From: Wenjunlia vitaminophila DSM 41686
GTDB lineage: Bacteria; Actinomycetota; Actinomycetes; Streptomycetales; Streptomycetaceae
Assembly: GCF_000380165.1 (NCBI RefSeq)
Contig: NZ_KB904702.1
Coordinates: 62,001-126,000 of the forward strand
DNA length: 64,000 nucleotides
Reading direction: 5' to 3'
Below the pieces are notes generated by a model that was given only the letters and a program-made list of their open reading frames with translations, ran no database searches and had not been told where the DNA came from. Numbering within the stretch: the first letter of the stretch is position 1; each line of letters opens with the position of its first letter. Both the position numbers and the translations under genes were made by a program. Of this stretch, positions 1 through 8,698 are shown piece by piece.

Positions 1-1395
1 CGCCCGCCCCAGGGCGGCGGCCACCGCCCTGCGCGCCGGGTTGTTCGAACCCCAGTCCCGGGTCGGGTGCACCCGGTTGCTCAGCAGGATCACGAAGGAA
101 CGTGACAGCGGATCGATGACCAGCGAGGTTCCGGTGTAACCGGTGTGCCCGGCGGTGACCGGGCTGGACAGTGGACCCATGTACCAGTGCTGGTTCAGCT
201 CGAATCCCAGGCCGTGCGAGTCCGCGGGGAAGGCGGCGTTGTGGTCGGTGAGCATGGCCCGCACCGACTCCTCGCGCAGCACCCTGGTCCGGCCGTAGCG
301 GCCCCCGTTGAGCACCGTCTGGGCCAGCACCGCCAGGTCGCGGGCGGTGGAGAACACCCCGGCGTGGCCGGCTACCCCACCCAGGGACCAGGCGTTCTCG
401 TCGTGCACGGAACCCCTGACCATCCCCCGGGAGGGCGTGGTCCAGGTCATGTACTCGGTCGCCGCCGTCCGTGGGAGCCGGTCGGCCGCCGGCTGGAAAC
501 CGGTGTCGGACATGCCCAGCGGGCCGGTGACGTCCTCGGCCAGCACCCGGTCCAGCGCCCGCCCCGTGGTCCGCTCCACCACGGTGCCCAACGTGATCAG
601 GTTGAGGTCCGAGTACCGGTAGGCGGCGCCCGGGGCGTTCAGCGGACGCACCGCGTACACCGCCTGGAACCGCTCCTGCGGGGTCGGCCAGTCCCGGTAC
701 AGCGGCAGCCAGGCGGGCAGCCCGGAGGTGTGCGTGAGCAGGTGGCCGACGGTCACCCCGTCCTTGCCGTTCGCGGCGAACTCGGGCACGTAGCGGCTGA
801 CCGGGGCGTCCAGGTCGATCCGGCCGCGTTCGACCTGCTGCACCACCACCAGGGAGGTGAACAGCTTGGTCACCGAGGCCAGGTCGAAGATCGTGTCCCG
901 GGTCATCGGAACCCACTGCTCCGGCGGCAGCTCGACCGCGGTGCGGGCCGCCGGGTCATAGCTGGCGTAGCGCACCGCGTGCCCCACCGCCTCGTGCGTC
1001 ACGACCACCCCGTCCCGCGCGGCGAGCACCACCGCCCCCGCGTACATCGGGTGGGTGGGCGAGGGGGCGAGGAACCCGGCGGCGGCCCCGGCGATCCGCC
1101 GGACGTGCTCGGGCAGCAGTCCCGCGGAGGCGGCCGAGCCGCTGCGCAGGGTCCGCCCCGGCGTGAACCGCAGGTCCCCGGCGGTCACCGTCGGCGGACC
1201 GCCCGCGGCGGCACGGTCGGGGGCCGGGCCCGGGGCGCCGGACGAGGTGCGCGGGCGGGCCGCGGCCGGGGCCGCGGTCAGCGCCAGCACCGGGAGCGGG
1301 GCAAGGCCGAGGCGCAGCGCCTGACGCCGGTCCAGGTCCCGGCCGGACTCCGGGCGTTCCGGCCGTTGCCGGGGGTCGATGTCCTGACCGGTCAT
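1..1395 (-). CDS. Serine hydrolase of the beta-lactamase/class C PBP fold (3' end outside window)
   Basis: Reading the minus strand from ATG 1393-1395 gives an open frame of about 465 residues that runs off the left edge. A GAGGAG ribosome site lies just upstream. The N-terminus has DRRQALRLG followed by a hydrophobic Ala-rich stretch, which fits a Tat-type export signal. SVTK (near residue 174) is the SxxK nucleophile motif, YSD stands at the YxN position, and HTG near the present end matches the K/HTG box. The family includes D-aminopeptidases, esterases and beta-lactamases; the substrate cannot be told. The last residues are missing. Confidence 0.85.
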   Translation of the reverse strand, partial: MTGQDIDPRQRPERPESGRDLDRRQALRLGLAPLPVLALTAAPAAARPRTSSGAPGPAPDRAAAGGPPTVTAGDLRFTPGRTLRSGSAASAGLLPEHVRRIAGAAAGFLAPSPTHPMYAGAVVLAARDGVVVTHEAVGHAVRYASYDPAARTAVELPPEQWVPMTRDTIFDLASVTKLFTSLVVVQQVERGRIDLDAPVSRYVPEFAANGKDGVTVGHLLTHTSGLPAWLPLYRDWPTPQERFQAVYAVRPLNAPGAAYRYSDLNLITLGTVVERTTGRALDRVLAEDVTGPLGMSDTGFQPAADRLPRTAATEYMTWTTPSRGMVRGSVHDENAWSLGGVAGHAGVFSTARDLAVLAQTVLNGGRYGRTRVLREESVRAMLTDHNAAFPADSHGLGFELNQHWYMGPLSSPVTAGHTGYTGTSLVIDPLSRSFVILLSNRVHPTRDWGSNNPARRAVAAALGRA

Positions 1396-1816
1396 GGACG
1401 GCTCCTCGTGATCGGGTGGCGTCGGCGCGTCAGCCGTGGCCCCGCTCGCGCCGGGAACACCGCGGACGATGACTACGTAGCGTGCGGGAGGACATCGGCC
1501 GCGTCAACGCGGTGCGCCTCCTTGGCCTGGGCGGATTATCCGGTCTACTTAGTTTTGCCATGAGACATCCAGGAGCACGACCAGGGCGGGTCGTCCCCGG
1601 ACGGCGCCACGCCCCGGATGGCTGACGACCCACTCCAGGCCCCGGGTCCCCGCCGTGCCCGACCGCGTCAGCGAGGGAAGCCATGCGCCGTACCGCACCG
1701 GCCCGCGCGGCCAGCCGGGACGCTCCGGTCCGCGGCACCGCCCCGCACCGCCGGACCCCCGTCCCCCCAGGGCCGCCTGCGGATCGCCTCCCCACGGGGG
1801 CGGGGCCAACGGAACC
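1396..1816. other. Intergenic region between divergent genes
   Basis: The divergent promoters of the serine hydrolase and the exporter-like gene should lie here. I see no convincing promoter, operator or small gene. An in-frame ATG at 1655 would add 54 Arg/Pro-rich residues to the exporter; these look untranslated. Confidence 0.4.
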
Positions 1817-3052
1817 GTGAGGTACGCGCCGAAGCACCTGCTGAACCTCGTCAAGCGGAGTTACCAGCACAACCCGGCGGTGGTGCAGACGGTGCGGGCC
1901 ACGGTCGCCGCCGTCCTCGCCTTCGCCGTGGCGCAGAAGATCACCGGCTACGGCGCGCCCCTGCTCGCGCCGCTGACCGCGCTGCTGGTCGTCCAGGTCA
2001 GCCTGTACGCCACCCTCACCTCCGGCATCCGCAGGATCAACAGCGTGATCGCCGGGGTGCTCATCGCCAGTGGGTTCTCCACCCTGGTCAACCTGAACTG
2101 GTGGAGCCTGGGCGTGCTGATCATCGCCTCGCTGGTCCTCGGTCACCTGGTGCGGGTGGACGAGTACGTGCCGGAGGTGGCGATCAGCGCCATGCTGGTC
2201 CTCGGGGTCAGCCACGTGGCGCAGACCGCCTGGGGCCGGGTCGCCGAGACACTGATCGGGGCGGTGACCGGGGTGGTGTTCAACGCCCTGTTCGTCCCGC
2301 CCGTGCTGGTGGAGCCGGCCGGCGAGGCCATCGCCGACCTGACCACCCGGATGCGGGACCTGCTGCGGCGCATCGGCCGCGAGCTGCACGACGAGGTCAC
2401 CCACGAGCAGGCGGGCGACTGGCTGGGCATCGCCCGCGAGCTGGACCGGGAGATCGTCCAGGTGGACTCCACTCTTCAGCTCGCCGAGGAGAGCATGCGC
2501 TGCAACCCCCGGGTGCGGCAGGGGCTGCTCGCCCGGCTGGTGCTGCGCAGCGGTCTGGACAGCCTCGAGGTGTTCGCGGTGCTGCTGCGGGTGCTGTGCC
2601 GGCTGTTGTCCGACCTGACCAAGGAACGCCTGCCGGAGCCCACCTACCAGCCCGAGCTGCTCGAGGAGCTCGACCGGTTGTTCAACCACCTGGCGGACGC
2701 CGTGGAGAGCTTCGGCAACCTGATCACTGCGCAGATCAGCACCAACGCCGAACGTTTCGAGGAGGAGCTGGCCCGTGCGCTCGCCGCGGGCCGGGCCCAG
2801 CGGGACCGGATCTCGTCGCTGCTGGTGGCCGAGTCCCGGCAGCGACCGGAGCGGTGGCAGGTGCAGGGCAGCCTGTTGACCACCGTCGACCAACTGCTCA
2901 CCGAGCTCGACGTGGAGCAGCGCTCCATCTGGCTGGCCGAGCAGTTGGACCGGTACGCCCGGCACAACCCCTACCCGAAGTCGCGGCTGGAGCGGCTCAG
3001 CCTGCGCTTCCGCACCACCTGTGGCCCCGGCTGGCGCGGGAACGGGGTTTGA
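1817..3052 (+). CDS. Aromatic acid exporter (ArAE/FUSC-like) family membrane protein
   Basis: The product is about 411 aa from GTG 1817 (VRYAPKHLLN). An ATG at 1655 is in frame but adds a low-complexity Arg/Pro-rich extension. The first ~150 residues hold several hydrophobic helices, starting with TVAAVLAFAVAQKITGYGAP, an arrangement seen in ArAE_1/FUSC proteins. The rest is a long hydrophilic helical domain rich in Glu, Arg and Leu, probably cytoplasmic and coiled. Family members are proposed to export aromatic acids or act as small-molecule efflux proteins. Neither the substrate nor the partner is shown by the context. Confidence 0.75.
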   Translation: MRYAPKHLLNLVKRSYQHNPAVVQTVRATVAAVLAFAVAQKITGYGAPLLAPLTALLVVQVSLYATLTSGIRRINSVIAGVLIASGFSTLVNLNWWSLGVLIIASLVLGHLVRVDEYVPEVAISAMLVLGVSHVAQTAWGRVAETLIGAVTGVVFNALFVPPVLVEPAGEAIADLTTRMRDLLRRIGRELHDEVTHEQAGDWLGIARELDREIVQVDSTLQLAEESMRCNPRVRQGLLARLVLRSGLDSLEVFAVLLRVLCRLLSDLTKERLPEPTYQPELLEELDRLFNHLADAVESFGNLITAQISTNAERFEEELARALAAGRAQRDRISSLLVAESRQRPERWQVQGSLLTTVDQLLTELDVEQRSIWLAEQLDRYARHNPYPKSRLERLSLRFRTTCGPGWRGNGV

Positions 3053-3103
3053 ACGGCCGGGGCGGGTCGCGCCACGAGCCCGAGGGGTCCGAACGCCAGG
3101 GGG

Positions 3104-3517
3104 CTACTCCCGGGCCTTCCGGCCCTGTCCCCCGCGCCACTGCCGCACCACGGACTCCACGTCGAACGGCACCAGGTTCAACGGCGGTCCTTCCGGCTCG
3201 GCCCTGATCGCCTCACGGATCCTGACGTTGATCTCCGTGACGATCCGCCGCACCTCCCGTTCCGAACCCGCCCGCGAGGCGGCGGTGAGCGCGTCCTCCG
3301 CCTCCTTGCGCAGGGCGAGGGTGGGCGGCAGGTAGGAGACGTTCTCCCGGTCCATCTTCTCCCTGATCCACCACAGCTCGTCGTAGGGCTGGTCGAGACC
3401 CGTCAGCGGCTTCCCGGCACCCGGCAGGTTGTCGAAGGCGCCCCGCTCCTCCGCCTCCCGGATCTGCTTGTCCACCCACGTCTCGAAGCTGACCCCACGG
3501 GGTTTGCGTTCGGTCAC
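3104..3517 (-). CDS. DUF1992 (DnaJ-homologue subfamily C-like) protein
   Basis: About 137 aa, read from GTG 3515-3517 (VTERKPRGVSF), because GGGGAG lies 8 nt upstream. An earlier in-frame start at 3556 adds 13 residues and has no such site. The core SFETWVDKQIREAEERGAFD and the LPGAGKPL segment are the hallmark of DUF1992, a small soluble helical family related to human DNAJC28. Function is unknown. The gene converges on the exporter-like gene, 51 nt away. Confidence 0.8.
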   Translation of the reverse strand: MTERKPRGVSFETWVDKQIREAEERGAFDNLPGAGKPLTGLDQPYDELWWIREKMDRENVSYLPPTLALRKEAEDALTAASRAGSEREVRRIVTEINVRIREAIRAEPEGPPLNLVPFDVESVVRQWRGGQGRKARE

Positions 3518-3623
3518 CGTGCGTTCTCCCCTCTGGTCCACGGCGGTGGTCGGCACGGGCGGCCCGGGGCGCCGGCCCGGAAGGCGCCCGCCCCGACGTG
3601 CGTCCGTGGCGTCCCCTCCAGGC

Positions 3624-3789
3624 TAAGGGCTGTCCCGTAATCCGCGGTGGATCAGCGAGCGGCGTCAGATGCGGTCAATCGCAAGGCGGCGAGACATCCT
3701 CATAGTGGTTCTATTCGGATGTTTCGCCAACGCGGCGAGTGGCCGTAGCTGGCGTCGTGAGCCCGCCGGGGATTACGGGACAGTCCTTA
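3624..3789. mobile_element. MITE-like element with terminal inverted repeats and TA target duplication
   Basis: The left end 3623-3643 (CTAAGGGCTGTCCCGTAATCC) and the right end 3770-3790 are inverted repeats of 21 nt with one mismatch. TA at 3624-3625 and 3788-3789 fits a TA target-site duplication, leaving a 162-bp element that cannot encode a transposase. Its interior holds a 72-codon open frame that looks like leftover IS sequence. IS5- and IS630/Tc1-type elements in actinomycetes have GGGCTGTCCCGTAAT-like ends; the exact parent cannot be named here. Confidence 0.7.
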
Positions 3790-3850
3790 GGGCCTGTCTG
3801 ATAAATCCCGCCCGGGTCGCCCCCGCCCACGTCCCGCGGCCCGGTTCCCC

Positions 3851-3872
3851 GTCAACATCGCGTCAATATCAC
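3851..3872 (+). promoter_or_regulatory. Candidate KdpE operator: tandem 11-bp direct repeat
   Basis: GTCAACATCGC (3851-3861) is followed directly by GTCAATATCAC (3862-3872), two 11-bp units differing at two positions. A further GTCAAC begins at 3894. Helical-turn-spaced direct repeats are the normal target of OmpR-type regulators such as KdpE. The site lies 120 bp before the first kdp start. Assignment to KdpE is inferred. Confidence 0.5.
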
Positions 3873-3991
3873 TCCGCGTGGCGTTAGGGGACCGTCAACG
3901 GACGCCGTTCACCTCCCCGGCCGGGGGTCTCCTGTTCTCGTACTCGTGTTCGCGAGTAGCCCGTCCGAGATGCGTCCCCTAGGAGCAAGCG

Positions 3992-4075
3992 ATGGCCGAC
4001 CTGGCCTTCGTCCTCACCACCCTCGCGACGTTCGCGCTGGTCGCGCTCGTCGCCAGGGGGGTGGGGAGGCTGTGA
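3992..4075 (+). CDS. Small single-helix membrane peptide at the head of the kdp operon
   Basis: A 27-aa frame (MADLAFVLTTLATFALVALV then ARGVGRL). AGGAG sits 7 nt before the ATG, and its stop overlaps the GTG of kdpF (GTGA), which argues that it is translated. It is one hydrophobic helix with a basic C-terminus, the same build as KdpF. A role in stabilising the Kdp complex is possible but only inferred from position. Confidence 0.6.
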   Translation: MADLAFVLTTLATFALVALVARGVGRL

Positions 4076-4161
4076 CCGCCGAGAACGTCGTGGGCCTGAT
4101 CGTGGCCGTGGCACTGCTCGGCTACCTCGTCCTGGCACTGCTCTTCCCGGAGAGGTACTGA
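4072..4161 (+). CDS. kdpF: K+-transporting ATPase subunit KdpF
   Basis: A 29-aa peptide from GTG 4072 ([20 protein letters not shown] then LALLFPERY). One membrane helix ends in the FPERY-type tail that marks KdpF. KdpF is a lipid-like stabiliser of the KdpABC potassium pump. The start overlaps the stop of the preceding small peptide by 4 nt, and kdpA begins 7 nt downstream. Confidence 0.9.
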   Translation: MTAENVVGLIVAVALLGYLVLALLFPERY

Positions 4162-4168
4162 CCGCGCG

Positions 4169-5827
4169 ATGAGTCCGGTACTCGCGGACCTGCTCCAGGT
4201 CTCCGCACTGATCGCGGCGCTCGCCCTGGTCCACCGTCCCTTCGGCGACCACATGGCCGCCGTCTACCGATCCACCAGGCACCTTCGGGTTGAGCGCTGG
4301 ACCTACCGCGCCATCGGGGTCAACCCCGACGCGGAGCAGCGCTGGCCCGCCTACCTCCGCGGCGTGCTGGCGTTCTCTGCGGTCTCGGTGCTCTTCCTCT
4401 ACCTGGTGCAGCGGGTGCAGGACCGCCTGCCGCTCTCCCTCGGCTTCCAGCCGATCAGCCCCGACCAGGCGTTCAACACCGCCGCCTCGTTCACCTCCAA
4501 CACCAACTGGCAGTCGTACTCCGGTGAGTCCGCCATGGGCCACCTGGTGCAGACCGGTGGCCTCGCGGTGCAGAACTTCCTGTCCGCGGCGGTGGGCATG
4601 GCCGTGGCCGTGGCCCTGGTCCGCGGGTTCGCCCGGTCCCGCACCGGGGAGCTGGGCAACTTCTGGGCCGACCTGGTCCGCGGCACCGTCCGCATCCTGC
4701 TGCCGGTCGCGACGCTCGCGGCGATCGTGCTGGTGGCGGCCGGGGCGGTGCAGAACCTCTCCGACCACCACGCGGTCACCTCGGTGACCGGGGTCACCCA
4801 GCACCTCCCCAGCGGCGCCGTCGCCTCCCAGGAGGCGATCAAGGACCTGGGCACCAACGGCGGCGGGGTCTTCAACGCCAACTCCGCCCACCCCTTCGAG
4901 AACCCCAACGCGCTGACCAACCTGTTGGAGATCTTCCTCCTGACGGTCATCCCGTTCTCGTTGCCGCGCACCTTCGGCAGCCTGGTGGGCGACGTCAGGC
5001 AGGGCCGGGCCGTCGTCGCCGCCATGGCCGTCATCTGGCTGACCGGAGTCGTCCTGGTGACCGTCCTGGAGTTCCAGCACCCGGGTGCGGCGGCCCAGGC
5101 GGCCGGCGGCGCCATGGAGGGCAAGGAGGTCAGGTTCGGCGAGGGCGGGTCGTCCCTCTTCGCGGTCTCCACCACCATGACCTCCACCGGCGCGGTGAAC
5201 TCCTTCCACTCCTCGTTCTCCGGCCTCAGCGGCGGGGTGCTGCTGCTGGGCATGATGCTCGGCGAGGTCGCGCCCGGCGGGGTCGGCTCCGGCCTCTACG
5301 GCATGCTGGTCATGGCGGTCATCGCGGTCTTCGTCGCCGGCCTGATGGTCGGCCGCACCCCGGAGTACCTCGGCAAGAAGATCCGCGCCAGGGAGATCAA
5401 ACTCGCCGCCTGCTCCGTCCTGATCACGCCCACCCTGGTGCTGGTCGGGACCGCGCTCGCGGTGGCGCTGCCCACCCCGCCGGACTCCGCCCGCAACCCC
5501 GGGCCGCACGGGTTCTCCGAGATCCTCTACGCCTACACGTCGGCGTCGAACAACAACGGCAGCGCGTTCGCCGGGCTCAACGCCGACACCGACTGGTACA
5601 ACACCACGCTCGGCCTGGCCATGCTGCTGGGCCGGTTCCTGCCCATGGTGTTCGTCCTGGCCCTGGCCGGCTCACTGGCCGAGCAACGGCCGGTCCCGGC
5701 CACCGCCGGCACCCTCCAGACGACCAAGCCGCTGTTCACCCAGCTCCTGGTCGGCGCCGTGCTGGTCGTCGCGGGACTGACCTTCTTCCCGGCGCTGGCC
5801 CTCGGACCACTGGCGGAGGGGCTGTGA
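4169..5827 (+). CDS. kdpA: K+-transporting ATPase subunit A (potassium channel subunit)
   Basis: A 552-aa polytopic membrane protein with the four pore loops of Kdp[38 protein letters not shown] and [11 protein letters not shown]. KdpA is the superfamily-of-K+-transporters subunit that selects K+; KdpB drives transport with ATP. The length is usual for the family. The TGA overlaps the kdpB GTG (GTGA), implying coupled translation. Confidence 0.97.
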   Translation: MSPVLADLLQVSALIAALALVHRPFGDHMAAVYRSTRHLRVERWTYRAIGVNPDAEQRWPAYLRGVLAFSAVSVLFLYLVQRVQDRLPLSLGFQPISPDQAFNTAASFTSNTNWQSYSGESAMGHLVQTGGLAVQNFLSAAVGMAVAVALVRGFARSRTGELGNFWADLVRGTVRILLPVATLAAIVLVAAGAVQNLSDHHAVTSVTGVTQHLPSGAVASQEAIKDLGTNGGGVFNANSAHPFENPNALTNLLEIFLLTVIPFSLPRTFGSLVGDVRQGRAVVAAMAVIWLTGVVLVTVLEFQHPGAAAQAAGGAMEGKEVRFGEGGSSLFAVSTTMTSTGAVNSFHSSFSGLSGGVLLLGMMLGEVAPGGVGSGLYGMLVMAVIAVFVAGLMVGRTPEYLGKKIRAREIKLAACSVLITPTLVLVGTALAVALPTPPDSARNPGPHGFSEILYAYTSASNNNGSAFAGLNADTDWYNTTLGLAMLLGRFLPMVFVLALAGSLAEQRPVPATAGTLQTTKPLFTQLLVGAVLVVAGLTFFPALALGPLAEGL

Positions 5828-7998
5828 CCCCACACGACCCGGCGAACCACCCCCGCACCAGCCACGCCACCCGTGGAGGCACCACCCCCGTGTCCACGCT
5901 CACCCCCGCCCCATACCCCCGCCCCCAGGCGCAGGCCCGGACCGCCACCGCCCCCCAGCGCGCCCACAGCGGCCCGTTCGGCCCCCGGCAACTGGTCGGG
6001 GCGCTCCCCGACGCCCTGCGCAAGCTCGACCCCAGGGTGATGTACCGCTCACCGGTGATCTTCATCGTGGAGATCGGCTCGGTGCTCTGCACCGCGTTGG
6101 CCGTGATCGACCCGGGCGTGTTCGCCTGGGCCGTCGCCGGGTGGCTCTGGCTGACCGTGGTCTTCGCCAACGTCGCGGAGGCGGTCGCCGAGGGCCGCGG
6201 CAAGGCCCAGGCCGACACCCTGCGCAGGGCCAGGACCGACACGGTGGCCCGCCGGCTGACCCCGGACGGCACCGAGGAGCGGGTGCCCGGCGCCCAGCTC
6301 CGCGTCGGTGACCTGGTGGTCTGCGAGGCCGGCGACACCATCCCCGGTGACGGCGACGTCGCCCGGGGCGTGGCCAGCGTGGACGAGTCCGCGATCACCG
6401 GTGAGTCGGCCCCGGTGATCCGGGAGTCCGGCGGTGACCGTTCCGCGGTCACCGGGGGCACCCGGGTCCTGTCCGACCGGATCGTGGTCAGGATCACCGC
6501 TCGCCCCGGCGAGACCTTCCTCGACCGCATGATCAGCCTGGTGGAGGGCGCCGCCCGGCAGAAGACCCCGAACGAGACCGCCCTGAACGTCCTGCTGTCC
6601 GCGCTCACCATCAGCTTCCTGACGGCCGTGGTCACCCTCCAGCCGTTCGCCGCCTTCGCCGGCGCGGAACAGTCGCTCGTCGTGCTCGTCGCCCTGCTGG
6701 TCTGCCTGATCCCCACCACCATCGGGGCGCTGCTGTCCGCCATCGGCATCGCCGGCATGGACCGCCTGGTGCAGCGCAACGTCCTGGCGGTGTCGGGGCG
6801 GGCCGTGGAGGCCGCGGGCGACGTGTCCACCCTGCTGCTGGACAAGACCGGCACCATCACCCTGGGCAACCGGCAGGCCGTGGAGTTCGTCGCCCCGCGG
6901 GGCGTGGACCGGGACGAGTTGGCGGACGCGGCCCGGCTCTCCTCGCTCGCCGACGAGACCCCGGAGGGCCGCTCCGTGGTGGCGCTGGCCGGGGAGCGTC
7001 CGCCCGGCCACGACGAGGCCGGACCCGGCAGCGCCCAGTTCGTCCCGTTCACCGCCCAGACCCGGATGAGCGGCGTGGACATCACCGGGAACGGCACGGT
7101 GCGCCGCGTGCGCAAGGGCGCGTCCGGCGCGGTCTCCGCCTGGGTGACCGAGCGCGGCGGAACCGTCCCGGACGACGCCCGACGCGCCGTGGACGACATC
7201 TCCTCGGCCGGCGGCACCCCGCTGCTCGTGGCCGTCGAGGACGACGCGGGCGCCCGGGTGCTCGGCGTGGTCCACCTCAAGGACGTGGTCAAGCACGGCA
7301 TGCGGGAGCGGTTCGACGCGCTGCGCCGGATGGGTATCAGGACGGTGATGATCACGGGCGACAACCCGCGCACCGCCCAGGCCATCGCCGCCGAGGCGGG
7401 CGTGGACGACTTCCTCGCCGAGGCCACCCCCGAGGACAAGCTGGCGCTGATCAGGCGCGAGCAGGCCGGGGGCCGGCTGGTCGCGATGACCGGCGACGGC
7501 ACCAACGACGCGCCCGCGCTGGCCCAGGCCGACGTCGGGGTGGCCATGAACACCGGCACCTCGGCCGCCAAGGAGGCCGGGAACATGGTGGACCTGGACT
7601 CCGACCCGACCAAACTGATCGAGATCGTCGAGGTCGGCAAGCAGTTGCTGATCACCCGCGGCGCCCTGACCACCTTCTCCCTCGCCAACGACGTCGCCAA
7701 GTACTTCGCGATCATCCCGGCGATGTTCACGGCGGCCCACCCCGGCCTGGACACGCTCAACGTCATGCGCCTGGCCTCGCCCGAGTCGGCGATCCTGTCC
7801 GCGGTCGTCTTCAACGCCCTGGTGATCGTCGCGCTGGTGCCGCTGGCCCTGCGGGGGGTGCGCTACCGGCCGACGAGCGCCGACCGGATGCTCCGCCGCA
7901 ACCTCGGCGTCTTCGGCCTCGGCGGCCTGGTCGCACCGTTCGTCGGCATCAAGCTCATCGACCTCCTCGTCTCCCTCGTCCCGGGAATCGGATCATGA
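5824..7998 (+). CDS. kdpB: K+-transporting P-type ATPase subunit B
   Basis: A 724-aa P-type ATPase. DKTGT (Asp near residue 340) is the phosphorylated site, ITGES is the dephosphorylation loop and [12 protein letters not shown] is the hinge motif. Start GTG 5824 overlaps the kdpA stop. A second GTG at 5890 (VSTLTPAP) is possible, and the ~60 residues before the conserved core are Pro/Thr/Arg-rich and not conserved in type. The stop overlaps the kdpC ATG (ATGA). It powers K+ import at low external K+. Confidence 0.97.
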   Translation: MTPHDPANHPRTSHATRGGTTPVSTLTPAPYPRPQAQARTATAPQRAHSGPFGPRQLVGALPDALRKLDPRVMYRSPVIFIVEIGSVLCTALAVIDPGVFAWAVAGWLWLTVVFANVAEAVAEGRGKAQADTLRRARTDTVARRLTPDGTEERVPGAQLRVGDLVVCEAGDTIPGDGDVARGVASVDESAITGESAPVIRESGGDRSAVTGGTRVLSDRIVVRITARPGETFLDRMISLVEGAARQKTPNETALNVLLSALTISFLTAVVTLQPFAAFAGAEQSLVVLVALLVCLIPTTIGALLSAIGIAGMDRLVQRNVLAVSGRAVEAAGDVSTLLLDKTGTITLGNRQAVEFVAPRGVDRDELADAARLSSLADETPEGRSVVALAGERPPGHDEAGPGSAQFVPFTAQTRMSGVDITGNGTVRRVRKGASGAVSAWVTERGGTVPDDARRAVDDISSAGGTPLLVAVEDDAGARVLGVVHLKDVVKHGMRERFDALRRMGIRTVMITGDNPRTAQAIAAEAGVDDFLAEATPEDKLALIRREQAGGRLVAMTGDGTNDAPALAQADVGVAMNTGTSAAKEAGNMVDLDSDPTKLIEIVEVGKQLLITRGALTTFSLANDVAKYFAIIPAMFTAAHPGLDTLNVMRLASPESAILSAVVFNALVIVALVPLALRGVRYRPTSADRMLRRNLGVFGLGGLVAPFVGIKLIDLLVSLVPGIGS

Positions 7999-8600
7999 AC
8001 GCCACCCTGCGCAACACCTCCCGCCTGACCTTCGCCGCGCTGCGGGCGCTGCTCGTCCTGTCCCTGATCACCGGGGTGCTGTACCCCCTGGTGGTCACCG
8101 GGGTGGCCCAGGGCGCCTTCCCCGACCAGGCCAACGGGTCGGTGGTGGAGCTGGACGGGAGGGAGGTCGGCTCCTCGCTGGTCGGCCAGACCTGGAACGA
8201 CGAGGACGGCAACCCGGACCCGAGGTGGTTCCAGCCCCGCCCCTCGGCCGCCGACTACGACGCCGAGGCGTCCGGCGCGTCCAACCTCGCAGCCGACAGC
8301 CCCGAACTGCTCGAGCTGGTCCGGGAACGCCGGGCGCGGGTCGCGGCGTTCAACGGGGTCCCCGAGTCGGAGGTGCCGGTGGACGCGGTCACCGCCAGCG
8401 GCTCCGGCCTCGACCCACACATCTCCCCGCGGTACGCCAGGCTCCAGGCGGACCGGGTGGCCAGGGCCCGCGACCTGGACGGGGCCGCCGTGCGGACGCT
8501 GGTGGACGACGCCGTGCGGTCCCGGGTCGCGGGCTTCCTCGGCGAGCCCAGGGTCAACGTCCTCCAGCTCAACCTGGACCTGGCCGAACTGGACCGCTGA
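7995..8600 (+). CDS. kdpC: K+-transporting ATPase subunit C
   Basis: A 201-aa protein with one N-terminal membrane helix ([20 protein letters not shown]) and a periplasm-side domain. [20 protein letters not shown] and [11 protein letters not shown] are the KdpC signature blocks. KdpC joins KdpA and KdpB in the pump. Four-base overlap with kdpB; kdpD follows after about 98 nt. Confidence 0.96.
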   Translation: MNATLRNTSRLTFAALRALLVLSLITGVLYPLVVTGVAQGAFPDQANGSVVELDGREVGSSLVGQTWNDEDGNPDPRWFQPRPSAADYDAEASGASNLAADSPELLELVRERRARVAAFNGVPESEVPVDAVTASGSGLDPHISPRYARLQADRVARARDLDGAAVRTLVDDAVRSRVAGFLGEPRVNVLQLNLDLAELDR

Positions 8601-8698
8601 CCCCGGCCACCCCGGTGGGGCACCGGGCTGGCGCCCCACCGGCGCCGGTCCCGCGCCCCCTTCGCCCCCTTCACTCCCGTATGGAAGACAATGGAGCC

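Noticed and set aside
145-1563. Long plus-strand frame of 472 codons
   Set aside because: Shadow of the minus-strand serine hydrolase, which has clear catalytic motifs; the plus product is His/Arg/Gly-rich low complexity.
3669-3887. 72-codon frame inside and beyond the MITE-like element
   Set aside because: Crosses the element's end and has no ribosome site; probably residual transposon sequence.
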